Positions 1 to 6,385 are shown, numbered from the stretch's first letter. The stretch: 8,277 nucleotides of DNA from Rhodobiaceae bacterium (GCA_009885515.1 VFKO01000480.1:1-8277), one strand, 5' to 3'. Notes: generated by a model from the sequence alone, not told the origin. Program-made: numbers and translations.

Positions 1-547
1 AACGCTGCAATGGGCGGTCGATCAGGACGGCAAGCATGAGGGCCGGTCCGCCATGCGCCTGCCAGGCATGGTTGGTGCCGCGCTGGATTACGACCTGGCC
101 CGGCTTCAGTCGCGTCTCGCTGCCCTCGAGTATCAACGACACATCCCCCTGCAACAGGCAGATGATGTCCATCGACTGGGTTTCGTGCATGGCGGAATGA
201 CGGGTCTGGTCGACAATGTGGTGGGCGCCATCGAAATCGGCAAAGCGCTTGCGGACGGCTTCGTCGAGTTGAGCCTTGGGCACGCCCTCCGGCTGCGGCG
301 TGACCACGAACCAGCGGACCTGCACATTGCCCTTGCGCGGACCGAGCACTGGCCGCGTGGCGCCCAGATCCTTGTGTTCATGCGGATCAAGCAAACCAGA
401 AGCTGCATCTTCCCATATTTCGAACAAGCCACCCAGGTTGGGATCACCCATGATCGAAGACGGGCCGCCATCAATAATGATCACGGATTTGCCCAGCGCA
501 TCATCGCCCGTGATCACGCGGCGCATCGCTTCCTGAAAAATACTCAT
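1..547 (-). CDS. Cupin-domain protein, 3' end cut off by the window edge
   Basis: An open minus-strand frame runs from an ATG at 547 to base 1 with no stop, giving 182 residues. It starts MSIFQEAMRRVITGDDALG. The C-terminal half reads as a small beta-barrel cupin: HETQSMDIICLLQGDVSLIL, then LKPGQVVIQRGTNHAW. These match cupin motif 1 (the G-D turn) and motif 2 (PG..V.....HAW). The first metal-binding cluster is incomplete, as only a few of the usual His/Glu ligands are visible, so metal binding is uncertain. A GGAG sits 6-7 bases before the ATG. Proteins of this type are usually about 180-190 aa, so only a few residues should be missing. Substrate and pathway cannot be told. It is probably a host chromosomal gene outside the mobile element. 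The cupin fold is a firm call; a specific function is not. Confidence 0.8.
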   Translation of the reverse strand, partial: MSIFQEAMRRVITGDDALGKSVIIIDGGPSSIMGDPNLGGLFEIWEDAASGLLDPHEHKDLGATRPVLGPRKGNVQVRWFVVTPQPEGVPKAQLDEAVRKRFADFDGAHHIVDQTRHSAMHETQSMDIICLLQGDVSLILEGSETRLKPGQVVIQRGTNHAWQAHGGPALMLAVLIDRPLQR

Positions 548-576
548 GCCAGACTCCAGAGTTGGTCCGAAACAGT

Positions 577-591
577 ATCGGGTCATCCGAT
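577..591. promoter_or_regulatory. Candidate operator upstream of the cupin gene
   Basis: Bases 577-591 form an inverted repeat, ATCGG-GTCAT-CCGAT, 30 bases upstream of the cupin start codon. The half TCATCCG is also repeated directly (583-589 and 591-597). A site there could bind a repressor. I see no convincing -35/-10 pair, so this is only a candidate. Confidence 0.25.
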
Positions 592-787
592 CATCCGGTT
601 CTTGCGTGGTGACTGCAAGCGTCGGGATCGTCGTCAGAGGATCGTGCAGGATCCTGGTGCCGCTAAATTGGCTTCGGAGGCTCACTGACGGCGATTTGGC
701 ATCGCGTGCTGGCAATGTAGCCGACAACCGTCACCTGACTCCGGGCGCTCCCAAGAGTCCAGAAAGGGCATGCACCATGCCGGTGCC

Positions 788-907
788 TCAGGCGTACTCG
801 CGCGCTAACCGATCGAGCAGCTTCGAAAGGCTGCGGCTTTCCTTCTGGCTGCGGTAGTTCAAACCGTAAGCCACCCGGCTGCCGAAGTAGCGCTGACCCG
901 GCGGCAA
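788..907 (-). pseudogene. Tail fragment of a second GGYGSGR-type gene
   Basis: In the minus-strand frame ending at TGA 788-790, 39 codons encode a peptide that starts LPPGQRYFGSR and ends in REYA. It matches the last 39 residues of the intact gene at 1155-1625 at 30 of 39 positions, with no gaps. The DNA also matches, including an identical 21-base stretch (851-871 and 1218-1238). Similarity stops abruptly at 907, where the T-tract of a terminator begins, and there is no start codon, so this is a truncated remnant. The two copies have diverged at many third positions, so they are not a recent duplication. It probably marks an older related element or a recombination scar at the boundary. Confidence 0.8.
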
Positions 908-912
908 AGCGC

Positions 913-975
913 AAAAAAAGAAACCCGCCAAGGCGCGCAGTTCGCAACCGAAGTCGCGTCCGAGGCGTGGCGGGT
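913..975 (-). terminator. Rho-independent terminator reading leftward
   Basis: On the minus strand a 7-bp GC stem (969-975 with 923-929) closes a loop that holds a second hairpin: CGCGAC-TTCG-GTTGCG (958-943), with a stable UUCG tetraloop. The outer stem is followed directly by TTCTTTTTTT (922-913). This is a good intrinsic terminator for transcripts coming from the right, including the gene at 1155-1625. The loop is large (about 39 nt), which is unusual. Confidence 0.65.
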
Positions 976-990
976 CTTGTTGGACTCAAC

Positions 991-1012
991 GTAGATGCGG
1001 GGTAGATGCGGG
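991..1012. repeat. Perfect 11-bp tandem repeat at the presumed element edge
   Basis: GTAGATGCGGG occurs twice without a gap (991-1001 and 1002-1012). It is in non-coding sequence between the broken and the intact gene copies. Short direct repeats of 10-11 bp are typical arm-type binding sites of tyrosine recombinases next to attachment cores. That role is inference; the repeat itself is exact. Confidence 0.6.
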
Positions 1013-1047
1013 CAGTGAAGAAATCAATAACCGGCATTGTCACCCCA

Positions 1048-1074
1048 CTTTGGGATTTTGGCTCAAAACCAAAG
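1048..1074. repeat. 27-bp near-palindrome
   Basis: CTTTGG (1048-1053) pairs with CCAAAG (1069-1074), and TTTTG (1056-1060) pairs with CAAAA (1064-1068). Together they make an 11-bp stem with a 2-base bulge and a GCT loop. Neither side is followed by a T-run, so it is not a standard terminator. A recombination site, a protein-binding site or an RNA hairpin in the 3' untranslated region of the gene at 1155 are all possible. Between here and 1155 I see only a run of nine Cs (1139-1147) and no gene. Confidence 0.5.
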
Positions 1075-1154
1075 CAGGGAAAAAAATATGCGCGTGCGAC
1101 CTAGCGCGGCAGGGGTGCCACAAGGTTGCAGAGATTTACCCCCCCCCGCCTGAT

Positions 1155-1625
1155 TCAAGAGAAGTCCCGCATCAACCGGTTGATAAGCTTGGGCAGGCTC
1201 CGGCTTTCCTTCTGCGAGCGGTAGTTCAAACCGTAAGCAATGCGACTGCCGAAATGGCGTTGCCCCGGTGGCAAGAAGATCGCCCGCACCCGGCGTTGTT
1301 CGCCCCCGTCGAATAGTACCGGGCAAAGGAACCACCAGCGCAGCCCCCCGAAGCGCGGACGCGATTGAACGAGCGGGATTGTCTGACGCACGGGCACGCC
1401 GTTCGCCGAATAGATCAACGTCAAGCGCCCGCCGTTATCGGCGGTTGCGTCCCATTCGTAACCGATGGTTGCGAAGCGTTCGCCGTCGCGACTCCAGAAC
1501 CAACTACCGTGCCGCCAAACGCCGGGTTTGATCACATGTCGTGTCGCGGGGCTTGCAAGATCGAGCCGCAGGGCGTCTTCGACCGCGATCCGTACGCTTG
1601 GCCTTCCGCTTCCATAACCACCCAT
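1155..1625 (-). CDS. GGYGSGR-type conserved protein of unknown function
   Basis: The protein has 156 residues and starts MGGYGSGRPSVRIAVEDALR. I recognise the N-terminal glycine-rich G-G-x-G-S-G-R block followed by an acidic VEDALRLDL segment. I also recognise the later RPRFGGLRWWFLCP and YGLNYRSQKES blocks. Together these define a common but uncharacterised family in alphaproteobacterial islands and phages. Related proteins, as I remember them, often carry cysteine pairs (CRHCY-like) before the YGL..RSQ motif. Here the place reads FGSRIAYGLNYRSQ, so zinc binding through that pair is absent. The ATG at 1625 is chosen because it begins the family motif and has GGAGGG 4 bases upstream; the longer open frame upstream is not protein-like. 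A broken paralogue lies 250 bases downstream. It is the last gene of the minus-strand block and is separated from the preceding gene by a hairpin. The function is unknown. Confidence 0.8.
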   Translation of the reverse strand: MGGYGSGRPSVRIAVEDALRLDLASPATRHVIKPGVWRHGSWFWSRDGERFATIGYEWDATADNGGRLTLIYSANGVPVRQTIPLVQSRPRFGGLRWWFLCPVLFDGGEQRRVRAIFLPPGQRHFGSRIAYGLNYRSQKESRSLPKLINRLMRDFS

Positions 1626-1677
1626 GAGGCCCTCCGATATTCCGAAATCTATAGGCTCAAGTTTCAATCCGCCGCTG

Positions 1678-1713
1678 AAAACACAAGGCGGTTCAAGGCG
1701 TTCAGCGTGTTTT
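1678..1713 (-). terminator. Hairpin after the replication operon, possible terminator
   Basis: AAAACAC and GTGTTTT form a perfect 7-bp inverted repeat (1678-1684 and 1707-1713) around a 22-base loop. It begins 3 bases after the stop of the 173-aa gene. Its A-tract/T-tract ends resemble a bidirectional intrinsic terminator, though the T-run is only four long. The loop contains a near-direct repeat of AAGGCGGTTCA. It may end or weaken transcription before the GGYGSGR gene. Confidence 0.4.
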
Positions 1714-1716
1714 CCG

Positions 1717-2238
1717 TTAATCCCTGATAACGCCGTTTTCGCCCTCAAATTTGATATCATTCCGCACGCCTTCATTCTGGAATAGCACCGCGTTTGAATG
1801 TTCTTTGATTTTTTCGCCCTTGTTGCCACCACGTCCGCGCTGGTTCCGAAGTCGTTGCATCCTCTCTAGAACGTCCAGCGTCTTGAACAGGCTTCGCTCC
1901 AGCCCTTGCTCCCAGCGCGCGACCATTTCCAAGATATTGCGAGGTCCGCCATTCTCCAAGGCGTCGTCTAACGGAGTGTCACCGTCGTATTTGTCCGGGC
2001 GCGAAAGAATCTTCGTTTCAAGGCTTTGCGCCCTGTTGAGCCGCCAAGCGATTCCGGCTGCGCGTGCGGCAAGTGTCGCCTCGATTGTGCCCACCGGCGC
2101 AAGATCGCCGATGAAGCCGCGAACGAACGCCTCAAAGGTGTTGCGGTTCTCACCCGCCGCATGGGCGGATGCGATTAGCGGATGATTCCGAAAGGCCGCG
2201 CCTTCCTCGAAAGTCGTGACTGCGTTGGGGTCGGTCAT
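1717..2238 (-). CDS. Conserved protein of unknown function (173 aa)
   Basis: It starts MTDPNAVTTFEEGAAFRNHP and is largely alpha-helical. Two stretches resemble an uncharacterised family with a helical LAPxGxxExxLAxRxAxxAWRLxRAxxLE core and a C-terminal ALERSLYRxLxxLxRLQ segment: here IGDLAPVGTIEATLAARAAG (around residues 43-62) and WEQGLERSLFKTLDVLERMQ (around 110-130). The last 40 residues are basic and then low-complexity, with GRGGNKGEKIKE. The ATG at 2238 overlaps the stop of the upstream gene (ATGA) and is preceded by AAGGAA 8 bases away, so translational coupling is likely. The longer upstream frame overlaps the neighbour in a shadow frame and was dropped. No catalytic motif is visible. 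It is likely cytoplasmic, as it has no signal or membrane segment. The family resemblance is from memory. Confidence 0.75.
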   Translation of the reverse strand: MTDPNAVTTFEEGAAFRNHPLIASAHAAGENRNTFEAFVRGFIGDLAPVGTIEATLAARAAGIAWRLNRAQSLETKILSRPDKYDGDTPLDDALENGGPRNILEMVARWEQGLERSLFKTLDVLERMQRLRNQRGRGGNKGEKIKEHSNAVLFQNEGVRNDIKFEGENGVIRD

Positions 2239-2666
2239 GGTGAAGGTTCCTTCTTGGGGGTGAGAGCGACCGTGATCGCTGCCCGGGCTTCGGCATGGTT
2301 CACTGCGGGTCCATCGTGCTCGTGACCGAGACGACTGTTGCAGCCCCCGGGGTCGGCAGGTGGATTTAGCGCCATGTACTTGGTCACGCATTGGTCGTAC
2401 GCGGACATTTCCGCCTTGGCGCGGGACAGGCCACCATCGAACTCCGCGATGCCTGCCCGCTCATCGAAGAGGGTTCGCCAGTCCTCGCTCGACCAGCCAT
2501 CGCGGCCAAGGCGCAGCAACGCGATCACTTGCGCCTTGTAACGAGCCAGAAGGTCCAGCACGGCGGTCGGCGGTGCGGCGTCGGCATCAAGGGTGAGGGC
2601 GTCGCCGTCGATCCCGATCCGAACACCAGCCGCCCGCGCGAGCTTCAGGGCATGAACAGCGCTCAA
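2235..2666 (-). CDS. TubC_N-like protein, unusual TTG start
   Basis: The protein has 143 residues. The N-terminal part (about residues 2-53: AVHALKLARAAGVRIGIDGD, then VLDLLARYKAQVIALLR) resembles the small TubC_N fold found in many island and phage proteins. The middle part, WSSEDWRTLFDERAGIAEFD then GGLSRAKAE, is a block I associate with uncharacterised island proteins. Relatives I recall continue into a cysteine-rich C-terminal region. Here the end is shorter (NPPADPGGCNSRLGHEHDGP), with one cysteine, so the C-terminus may be degenerate. There is no ATG in a sensible place. TTG at 2666 overlaps the TGA of the upstream ATPase gene (TTGA), and GGAG lies 9 bases before it. That start fits the protein homology and makes five overlapped gene junctions in this operon. 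Function unknown; perhaps a replication or partner-docking accessory. Confidence 0.72.
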   Translation of the reverse strand: MSAVHALKLARAAGVRIGIDGDALTLDADAAPPTAVLDLLARYKAQVIALLRLGRDGWSSEDWRTLFDERAGIAEFDGGLSRAKAEMSAYDQCVTKYMALNPPADPGGCNSRLGHEHDGPAVNHAEARAAITVALTPKKEPSP

Positions 2667-4618
2667 AACCTTGAACTCCAGCCTGCGCTTTCCGGCGCGG
2701 ATTGAGGCGGGTGGACTTCGTCCGTACCGTCCGCATCGGCTTCGATACTTGTATTCAACGTGTTGGTGCGGACGGTTGCGCCGGTCTCGCCCCTTGTACC
2801 GTCCGCTCGATTGCCGACCGTCCGCAGTTCTTGGTTTTCGCATCCGTTGCGAGCCTTGGGGTTCAGCAGATCGGCGGACGCTGCGGACGCTGCGGACGGT
2901 CTCGAACCTTGGGATTCCGGCGCAGCAGGTTGTGTGTTCATGGCGATACGGATCATCCGTGTCCGCGCCCGGCCTTCGCGTTCGAAACTGATGTCGATGC
3001 CGACCTTGCGCAGAAATGTCGCCGCCCGGCGTAGCCGGCCCGCCAGCGCCCGTGGGCTATCGGGCCATGTCTTCGACCTGGCAACGCGCTCGCCCGCCAT
3101 TTCGGCAAGGGCACCCAGAAGGTCCGATGCGGTTCCCGTCCACTCCGTCCGCGATTGCATCAAGACACGCACTGCGGCAGCGATCGGATCAGCATCGATA
3201 ACGCCATCCACCGCCTCGTCACGGTTGCCGCAATAAGCCGACCAGAATGTGCCCGAGGGCCAGAGTGCGGTTTCGCAAGCCGTCGCCCACAAGGCGAAAT
3301 CCGCCATGCGCGGCAGCTTGTCGAGCTTCGTGCGTGGCAGTTCGGCCAAGCCCTTAGCCACCGCATCGAGCAACACGCCAAGAAGTCGCGGGCGTTCAGC
3401 TTCGAACGCGGCCCACAATTCCTGCTCGGGGCGGCGGCGCTCCTCGGGGATCGGTTCCAGCGTCAGGAACACGGCGCGATCAGCCAGATCGGGCCTTGTA
3501 ACGATATCCTCGATCCCATTCAGGATCACAGGGCGCGCGGCGTCGAACAGCACTTCATCCTGATCGGAATAAAGCTGGCGCACCGCGAAGCCGCCGCCCG
3601 TAGCAAGCCGGCAAATCGTGTCCGATATCCACGCCGGCAGGCCCGACACGTTGTCAAAGGCGAGCACATGGCCGTTGCTTGCGGCGATGAACAGGTCGCG
3701 ATCCTCGCGTGGCAAGGCCCGAAGAGGCGCCGTGTTCGGGTCGAGTAGCGCCCGCAGGATCGCAGAGAAGGTGGACTTCGCCGAACCCTGCTCGCCCGAC
3801 AATACGATCACCGGATAGGGACCGCGATTGCGCAGACAGGCGAGCGCCCATGCAACCACCAGAACGAAATCGTTATCGGTCTGCACATTGAGAAACGATC
3901 GCAAGGATTCGATCGAGCCACCGCTGACCGGGATCGGCATCGCCTTCATGCCGGAAGCGCGCCGGAATCGAACAGGCGGATTGTCAACGATGCGCCAGCC
4001 GATGGCATCGATCTCAATGGCGCGCCATGCCTTATCGCCAAGGTCGAGATAAAGCCGCCCGTCGAGCTCGCCGACACGGATGTGGACCTGCCGTTCTGGC
4101 GCATCGAAATGCGCCTTGGCCTCGATCACGTTCAGCGCGGATTGCAGCGCTTCCGAACTCGGCGCACCTTGGGTCATCTCGAAGAATCGGCGCGCCAGCC
4201 AGCGGCGGAATCCCTTGGTACGGATCGGCCAGGTTTCACGGTGTCCGTTGATGTCGAGATCAGCAAAGCCGGATCCGTCGGGCGTGTGGAACAGTTCGGC
4301 GGTCTGCGCGAGATCAATCAGGAAGTCGGCTTGGGTCGGCCCGCGCCCGCCCGTATCGCCGCTTTCCTCGGCGATGGCATCGTCAAGCGCTGTCACCCGG
4401 CATCCGGCTTTCTTAAGTTGCGAGCGCAGCGCCTCAAAGGCGGCGCGGTTGTCCTGCTTGAGCGCTGTGAGCGCTTCCAGGGCCTCCGGCTTGAACGGCG
4501 CGCCGGGATCACTTGCCGTCTGCTCGACCAATCCGGCCAACGGATCGGGGATGGCCTCGGCAGATTCGATGACATCAAGGATCAGTTTTTCATTTTGAAT
4601 CCTGGCTTCGGTGCTCAT
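2663..4618 (-). CDS. SF3/D5-like AAA+ ATPase, probable replicative helicase
   Basis: The protein has 651 residues. An N-terminal region of unknown fold (1-230) precedes an ATPase core. Walker A is GEQGSAKST at 275-283. A Walker B-like strand is VLAFDN at 318-323. A sensor asparagine lies in PVILNG (N367), and DLADRAVFL carries a likely arginine finger (R381). A winged-helix-like segment follows at about 490-558 (TASDLLGALAEM then LRRAATFLRKVG). Such order is typical of phage and island primase-associated helicases. The last ~90 residues are low-complexity (SAASAASAD at 575-583, several ADGT/TVRT repeats) and probably disordered. The ATG at 4618 overlaps the TGA of the primase gene (ATGA), which decides the start over an in-frame extension upstream. 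With the Toprim protein it should unwind and prime the element's DNA. Walker A and context are clear; helicase activity is inference. Confidence 0.85.
   Translation of the reverse strand: MSTEARIQNEKLILDVIESAEAIPDPLAGLVEQTASDPGAPFKPEALEALTALKQDNRAAFEALRSQLKKAGCRVTALDDAIAEESGDTGGRGPTQADFLIDLAQTAELFHTPDGSGFADLDINGHRETWPIRTKGFRRWLARRFFEMTQGAPSSEALQSALNVIEAKAHFDAPERQVHIRVGELDGRLYLDLGDKAWRAIEIDAIGWRIVDNPPVRFRRASGMKAMPIPVSGGSIESLRSFLNVQTDNDFVLVVAWALACLRNRGPYPVIVLSGEQGSAKSTFSAILRALLDPNTAPLRALPREDRDLFIAASNGHVLAFDNVSGLPAWISDTICRLATGGGFAVRQLYSDQDEVLFDAARPVILNGIEDIVTRPDLADRAVFLTLEPIPEERRRPEQELWAAFEAERPRLLGVLLDAVAKGLAELPRTKLDKLPRMADFALWATACETALWPSGTFWSAYCGNRDEAVDGVIDADPIAAAVRVLMQSRTEWTGTASDLLGALAEMAGERVARSKTWPDSPRALAGRLRRAATFLRKVGIDISFEREGRARTRMIRIAMNTQPAAPESQGSRPSAASAASADLLNPKARNGCENQELRTVGNRADGTRGETGATVRTNTLNTSIEADADGTDEVHPPQSAPESAGWSSRF
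2726..2900. repeat. Cluster of 9-mers (GCGGACGGT and inverse) in the ATPase tail
   Basis: The 9-mer ACCGTCCGC occurs at 2726-2734, 2798-2806 and 2817-2825. Its inverse GCGGACGGT occurs at 2768-2776 and 2892-2900. The last is preceded by two tandem GCGGACGCT copies (2874-2882, 2883-2891). All lie inside the coding sequence for the disordered tail. They could be iteron-like binding sites or simply codon-level repetition of Ala-Asp/Thr-Val-rich low-complexity protein. Confidence 0.5.
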
Positions 4619-5511
4619 GCCGCGCCCTCCGGCAAAATGGGGTTGCGGATTTTGAGCAGATCGTTGAAATCCATACCGCTTGGCGGGCGGGCGATCCGAA
4701 CGCGTCTCCCTTGACGTTTCCATCGCTTGGCGCAGTCCTGCGCCGCCGCTTCGCCGGGCGCGTCACCATCGGCGAGCACGATAACCTCGCGAAGGGTGCG
4801 TGGCAGATCGAGCGACCGAAGGCCGGAAGTTGAGAGCGCCGCCCATGTCGGCTTGCCGGTGGCTTGCAAAGCTGCAAGGCAGGTTTCGATCCCTTCGCCG
4901 ACCATCAGCGCATCGCCGGGTTCGCCGAGGCGCACTACGCCACCGCGACAAGGCCCGAGCATCATTTTCGGCGGATTGACCGGCGCTTTTCCGTGGCCAT
5001 CACGGGCGAGGAAGGTGCGATGAATGGCGATCGGCGAACCGGTTTCACCGTTCACCACCAGCGCCACCATGGCGGGCCAGACGCCGCCTGAAGGGTGTTT
5101 CAAGCCGGGATGGAAGCGCAAACTCGGAGGCAGCGAAAGCGTGATCGCTCGCGATTGAAGATAGGCTTCGGCGAGCGAGCCCGCGATACCCTTTGATGAC
5201 CGCCAGATCGAAAGTGCCGCTTCCGTGCGCGCAGTCAATTCGGGATTGGGTTTGGCAGCAAGGTCCTTCCGGCGTTTGTCGGCACTGCACCCAGGATACT
5301 TGCCATTCGCATCCCAAAGATCTCGCTCTGAAAGCGCTGCTATCACATCTCGCTGGTCGCATCCTGCATGGCAGCGCACCAACACTTTGCCATCCTTGCC
5401 CGCGCTGATCGAAAGGCTCGGCGTGGAATCGTCATGTGCCGGGCAGCGCGCCATCCACGTTGAGCCGGCCCGATGCCCACCGAGGGCTTTGGAGATGATT
5501 TCAGCGGTCAT
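4615..5511 (-). CDS. CHC2-Toprim primase
   Basis: The protein has 298 residues and makes RNA primers for DNA replication of the element. A CHC2-type zinc-binding module lies at 23-51: CPAH (C23, H26) and CHAGC (C47, C51). A Toprim domain follows. Its glutamate is in VGEGIET (E206) and its acidic pair is in VLADGD (D248, D250), with a closing GMDFNDLL block at 279-286. All the key acidic residues are present, so the enzyme is probably active. There is no helicase domain; that function lies in the next gene, whose ATG overlaps this stop. ATG 5511 is chosen because the protein-like sequence begins there, and it overlaps the stop of the 80-aa gene by 11 bases. The longer frame upstream is a shadow of that gene. 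Confidence 0.9.
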   Translation of the reverse strand: MTAEIISKALGGHRAGSTWMARCPAHDDSTPSLSISAGKDGKVLVRCHAGCDQRDVIAALSERDLWDANGKYPGCSADKRRKDLAAKPNPELTARTEAALSIWRSSKGIAGSLAEAYLQSRAITLSLPPSLRFHPGLKHPSGGVWPAMVALVVNGETGSPIAIHRTFLARDGHGKAPVNPPKMMLGPCRGGVVRLGEPGDALMVGEGIETCLAALQATGKPTWAALSTSGLRSLDLPRTLREVIVLADGDAPGEAAAQDCAKRWKRQGRRVRIARPPSGMDFNDLLKIRNPILPEGAA

Positions 5512-5743
5512 GACGCACCTCACCATCGTTCGACGCAATGGTCGCAGTGCAGTCATTGGCGGCAGCGAGCCGTTCGGCGCGCGACCATTCCGCCAACATG
5601 ACGAAAAAGCCGGTTGTGTAGTGAAGGAATTGCCGCGCGTCCTCGTTGGTGAGGTTGCGGCCGATGCGCGGTTGCCAGAGTTCGCGCGTGCGGGCGATCT
5701 GCCGCCCCAATTCATTGTCGTTAGCAGCGTCGAGACGTTTCAT
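5501..5743 (-). CDS. Small conserved hypothetical protein (80 aa)
   Basis: It starts MKRLDAANDNELGRQIARTR and ends GEVRHDR. The sequence is helical and soluble, with WQPRIGRNLTNEDARQFLHY and FVMLAEWSRAE in the middle. No enzymatic motif is visible and I do not recognise a named family. ATG 5743 is preferred over GTG 5755 because GAGG lies 6 bases before it. The stop overlaps the primase start by 11 bases, so the two are very likely co-translated and this may be an accessory of the replication module. The ribosome site lies directly after the base of a strong RNA hairpin (5754-5775), which could control translation of the whole downstream set. Confidence 0.75.
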   Translation of the reverse strand: MKRLDAANDNELGRQIARTRELWQPRIGRNLTNEDARQFLHYTTGFFVMLAEWSRAERLAAANDCTATIASNDGEVRHDR

Positions 5744-5875
5744 CGAAGACCTCACGGACGGTTTCGCCGTTCCGTGCTCCTGGCCTCCGGTCTCGGATTC
5801 CCACCGATGACGCTGGGCCTAAAGGGATTTGCATCTTCAGGCGTCCCCGTCGCAGGGATCGCCGCTCAGCGTCGC
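5744..5875 (-). ncRNA. Structured intergenic RNA candidate upstream of the replication genes
   Basis: Read on the minus strand, this 132-base interval folds by eye into a three-way junction plus a hairpin. P1 pairs 5867-5873 with 5809-5815 (7 bp, perfect). P2 pairs 5855-5863 with 5840-5848 (9 positions, one A-A mismatch, hexaloop). P3 pairs 5835-5839 with 5820-5824 (5 bp, 10-base loop) and abuts P2, as if stacked coaxially. A separate hairpin at 5754-5775 has two 4-bp ACGG/CCGT stems with a one-base bulge and a CGAAA loop, ending one base before the GAGG ribosome site of the 80-aa gene. It could be a cis-regulatory leader, a processed small RNA, or, as single-stranded DNA, an initiation or transfer origin. 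A 37-codon frame starting MQIPLGPASSVGIRDRRPG crosses the region but has no ribosome site. I do not match it to a known RNA class. Confidence 0.5.
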
Positions 5876-6097
5876 TTAGCGCGGCACCTCATGTTCAGGG
5901 ATCGTGAACTTGTGGCTCTTGCCTGCCCGGATCACGAGTTGCCGCTTGCCGCCGTTGGAGATCTCGCAAGCAATCGACAAGTCAAAAAACCCGTGCTTCA
6001 AGCCTTCGACGACTAGCCCTTCAAGCCGGTCGAGGGCTTCGCGGATCTGCCCGCTCTTGGCGCGCTGCAGCGGCGTTGCGTGATTCGGTTCATCCAT
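5876..6097 (-). CDS. Small conserved island protein (73 aa)
   Basis: It starts MDEPNHATPLQRAKSGQIRE. An N-terminal helix (IREALDRLEGLVVEGLKHG) is followed by beta strands (FFDLSIACEISNGGKRQLVI, then AGKSHKFTIPEHEV). I associate this helix plus strand-rich end (GHF.....CEI......L.AGK...F.IP) with an uncharacterised family frequent in alphaproteobacterial integrative elements; this is from memory. Its ATG at 6097 lies within the end of the DUF5659 gene (8-base overlap), so translation is probably coupled; an independent ribosome site is weak. No catalytic residues can be named. The structured interval starts right after its stop. Confidence 0.75.
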   Translation of the reverse strand: MDEPNHATPLQRAKSGQIREALDRLEGLVVEGLKHGFFDLSIACEISNGGKRQLVIRAGKSHKFTIPEHEVPR

Positions 6098-6359
6098 TGT
6101 GGAGCAGTCCCTTCATGTCCTTGATCGTAGCGGCGAAGGCTAAGGCGCGAACGCTGGTAGCATCGCCGAAGTAGGCCACCACATCATCACGACGCGAGGC
6201 GCGATCCTGAAAGATGAAGACCTTGCGCGGCCCTTCAGTTCGAAGGCCCCGAAGCTCGTATCCCAAGCAGCGCAAGAAGCAGGCGAGATAGAAGTCACGC
6301 GTCTCAAAGGTTGGTTGGACACGTTCCAGATTTTCATGATGCCACTGTTCAATTGACAC
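6090..6359 (-). CDS. DUF5659 domain protein
   Basis: The protein has 89 residues. FETRDFYLACFLRCLGYELR and a following KVFIFQD...VVAYFGD segment, ending IKDMKGLLH, match the DUF5659 pattern: an aromatic/ETxDxYLAxxL block, G-Y-x-L, a strand, a Y-(W/F)-G/N-D step and a closing LKxLL helix. The family is small, cytoplasmic and of unknown function, and is common in islands and phages. The start is GTG at 6359, set by GAGGAGA 7-8 bases upstream; no ATG fits. It sits 26 bases after the peptidase stop and overlaps the next gene by 8 bases. The bases around its start (6350-6361) resemble the repressor's own promoter region (see findings). Confidence 0.8.
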   Translation of the reverse strand: MSIEQWHHENLERVQPTFETRDFYLACFLRCLGYELRGLRTEGPRKVFIFQDRASRRDDVVAYFGDATSVRALAFAATIKDMKGLLHNG

Positions 6360-6385
6360 TTGACGCTCTCCTCAAAAAAATTCGG

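Noticed and set aside
647..656. Perfect palindrome CAGGATCCTG
   Set aside because: It is only 10 bp, isolated, and far from a start; too likely by chance to annotate.
53..688. Long plus-strand frame of 211 codons
   Set aside because: It is antisense to the cupin gene, which has recognisable motifs and a ribosome site; the plus-strand product has no family-like segments.
960..1000. tRNA-like 3' end (ACCCGCCA and a T-arm-like stretch on the minus strand)
   Set aside because: No anticodon arm, D arm or matching 5' acceptor could be found, and the ACCCGCC arm is used by the terminator stem.
663..1043. Minus-strand frame of 126 codons
   Set aside because: It crosses the terminator and the broken gene tail in the wrong frame. 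The homologous peptide lies in another frame that ends at 788.
3155..3748. Long plus-strand frame of 197 codons, and others opposite the ATPase and primase genes
   Set aside because: They are high-GC shadows of well-supported minus-strand genes with Walker and Toprim motifs.
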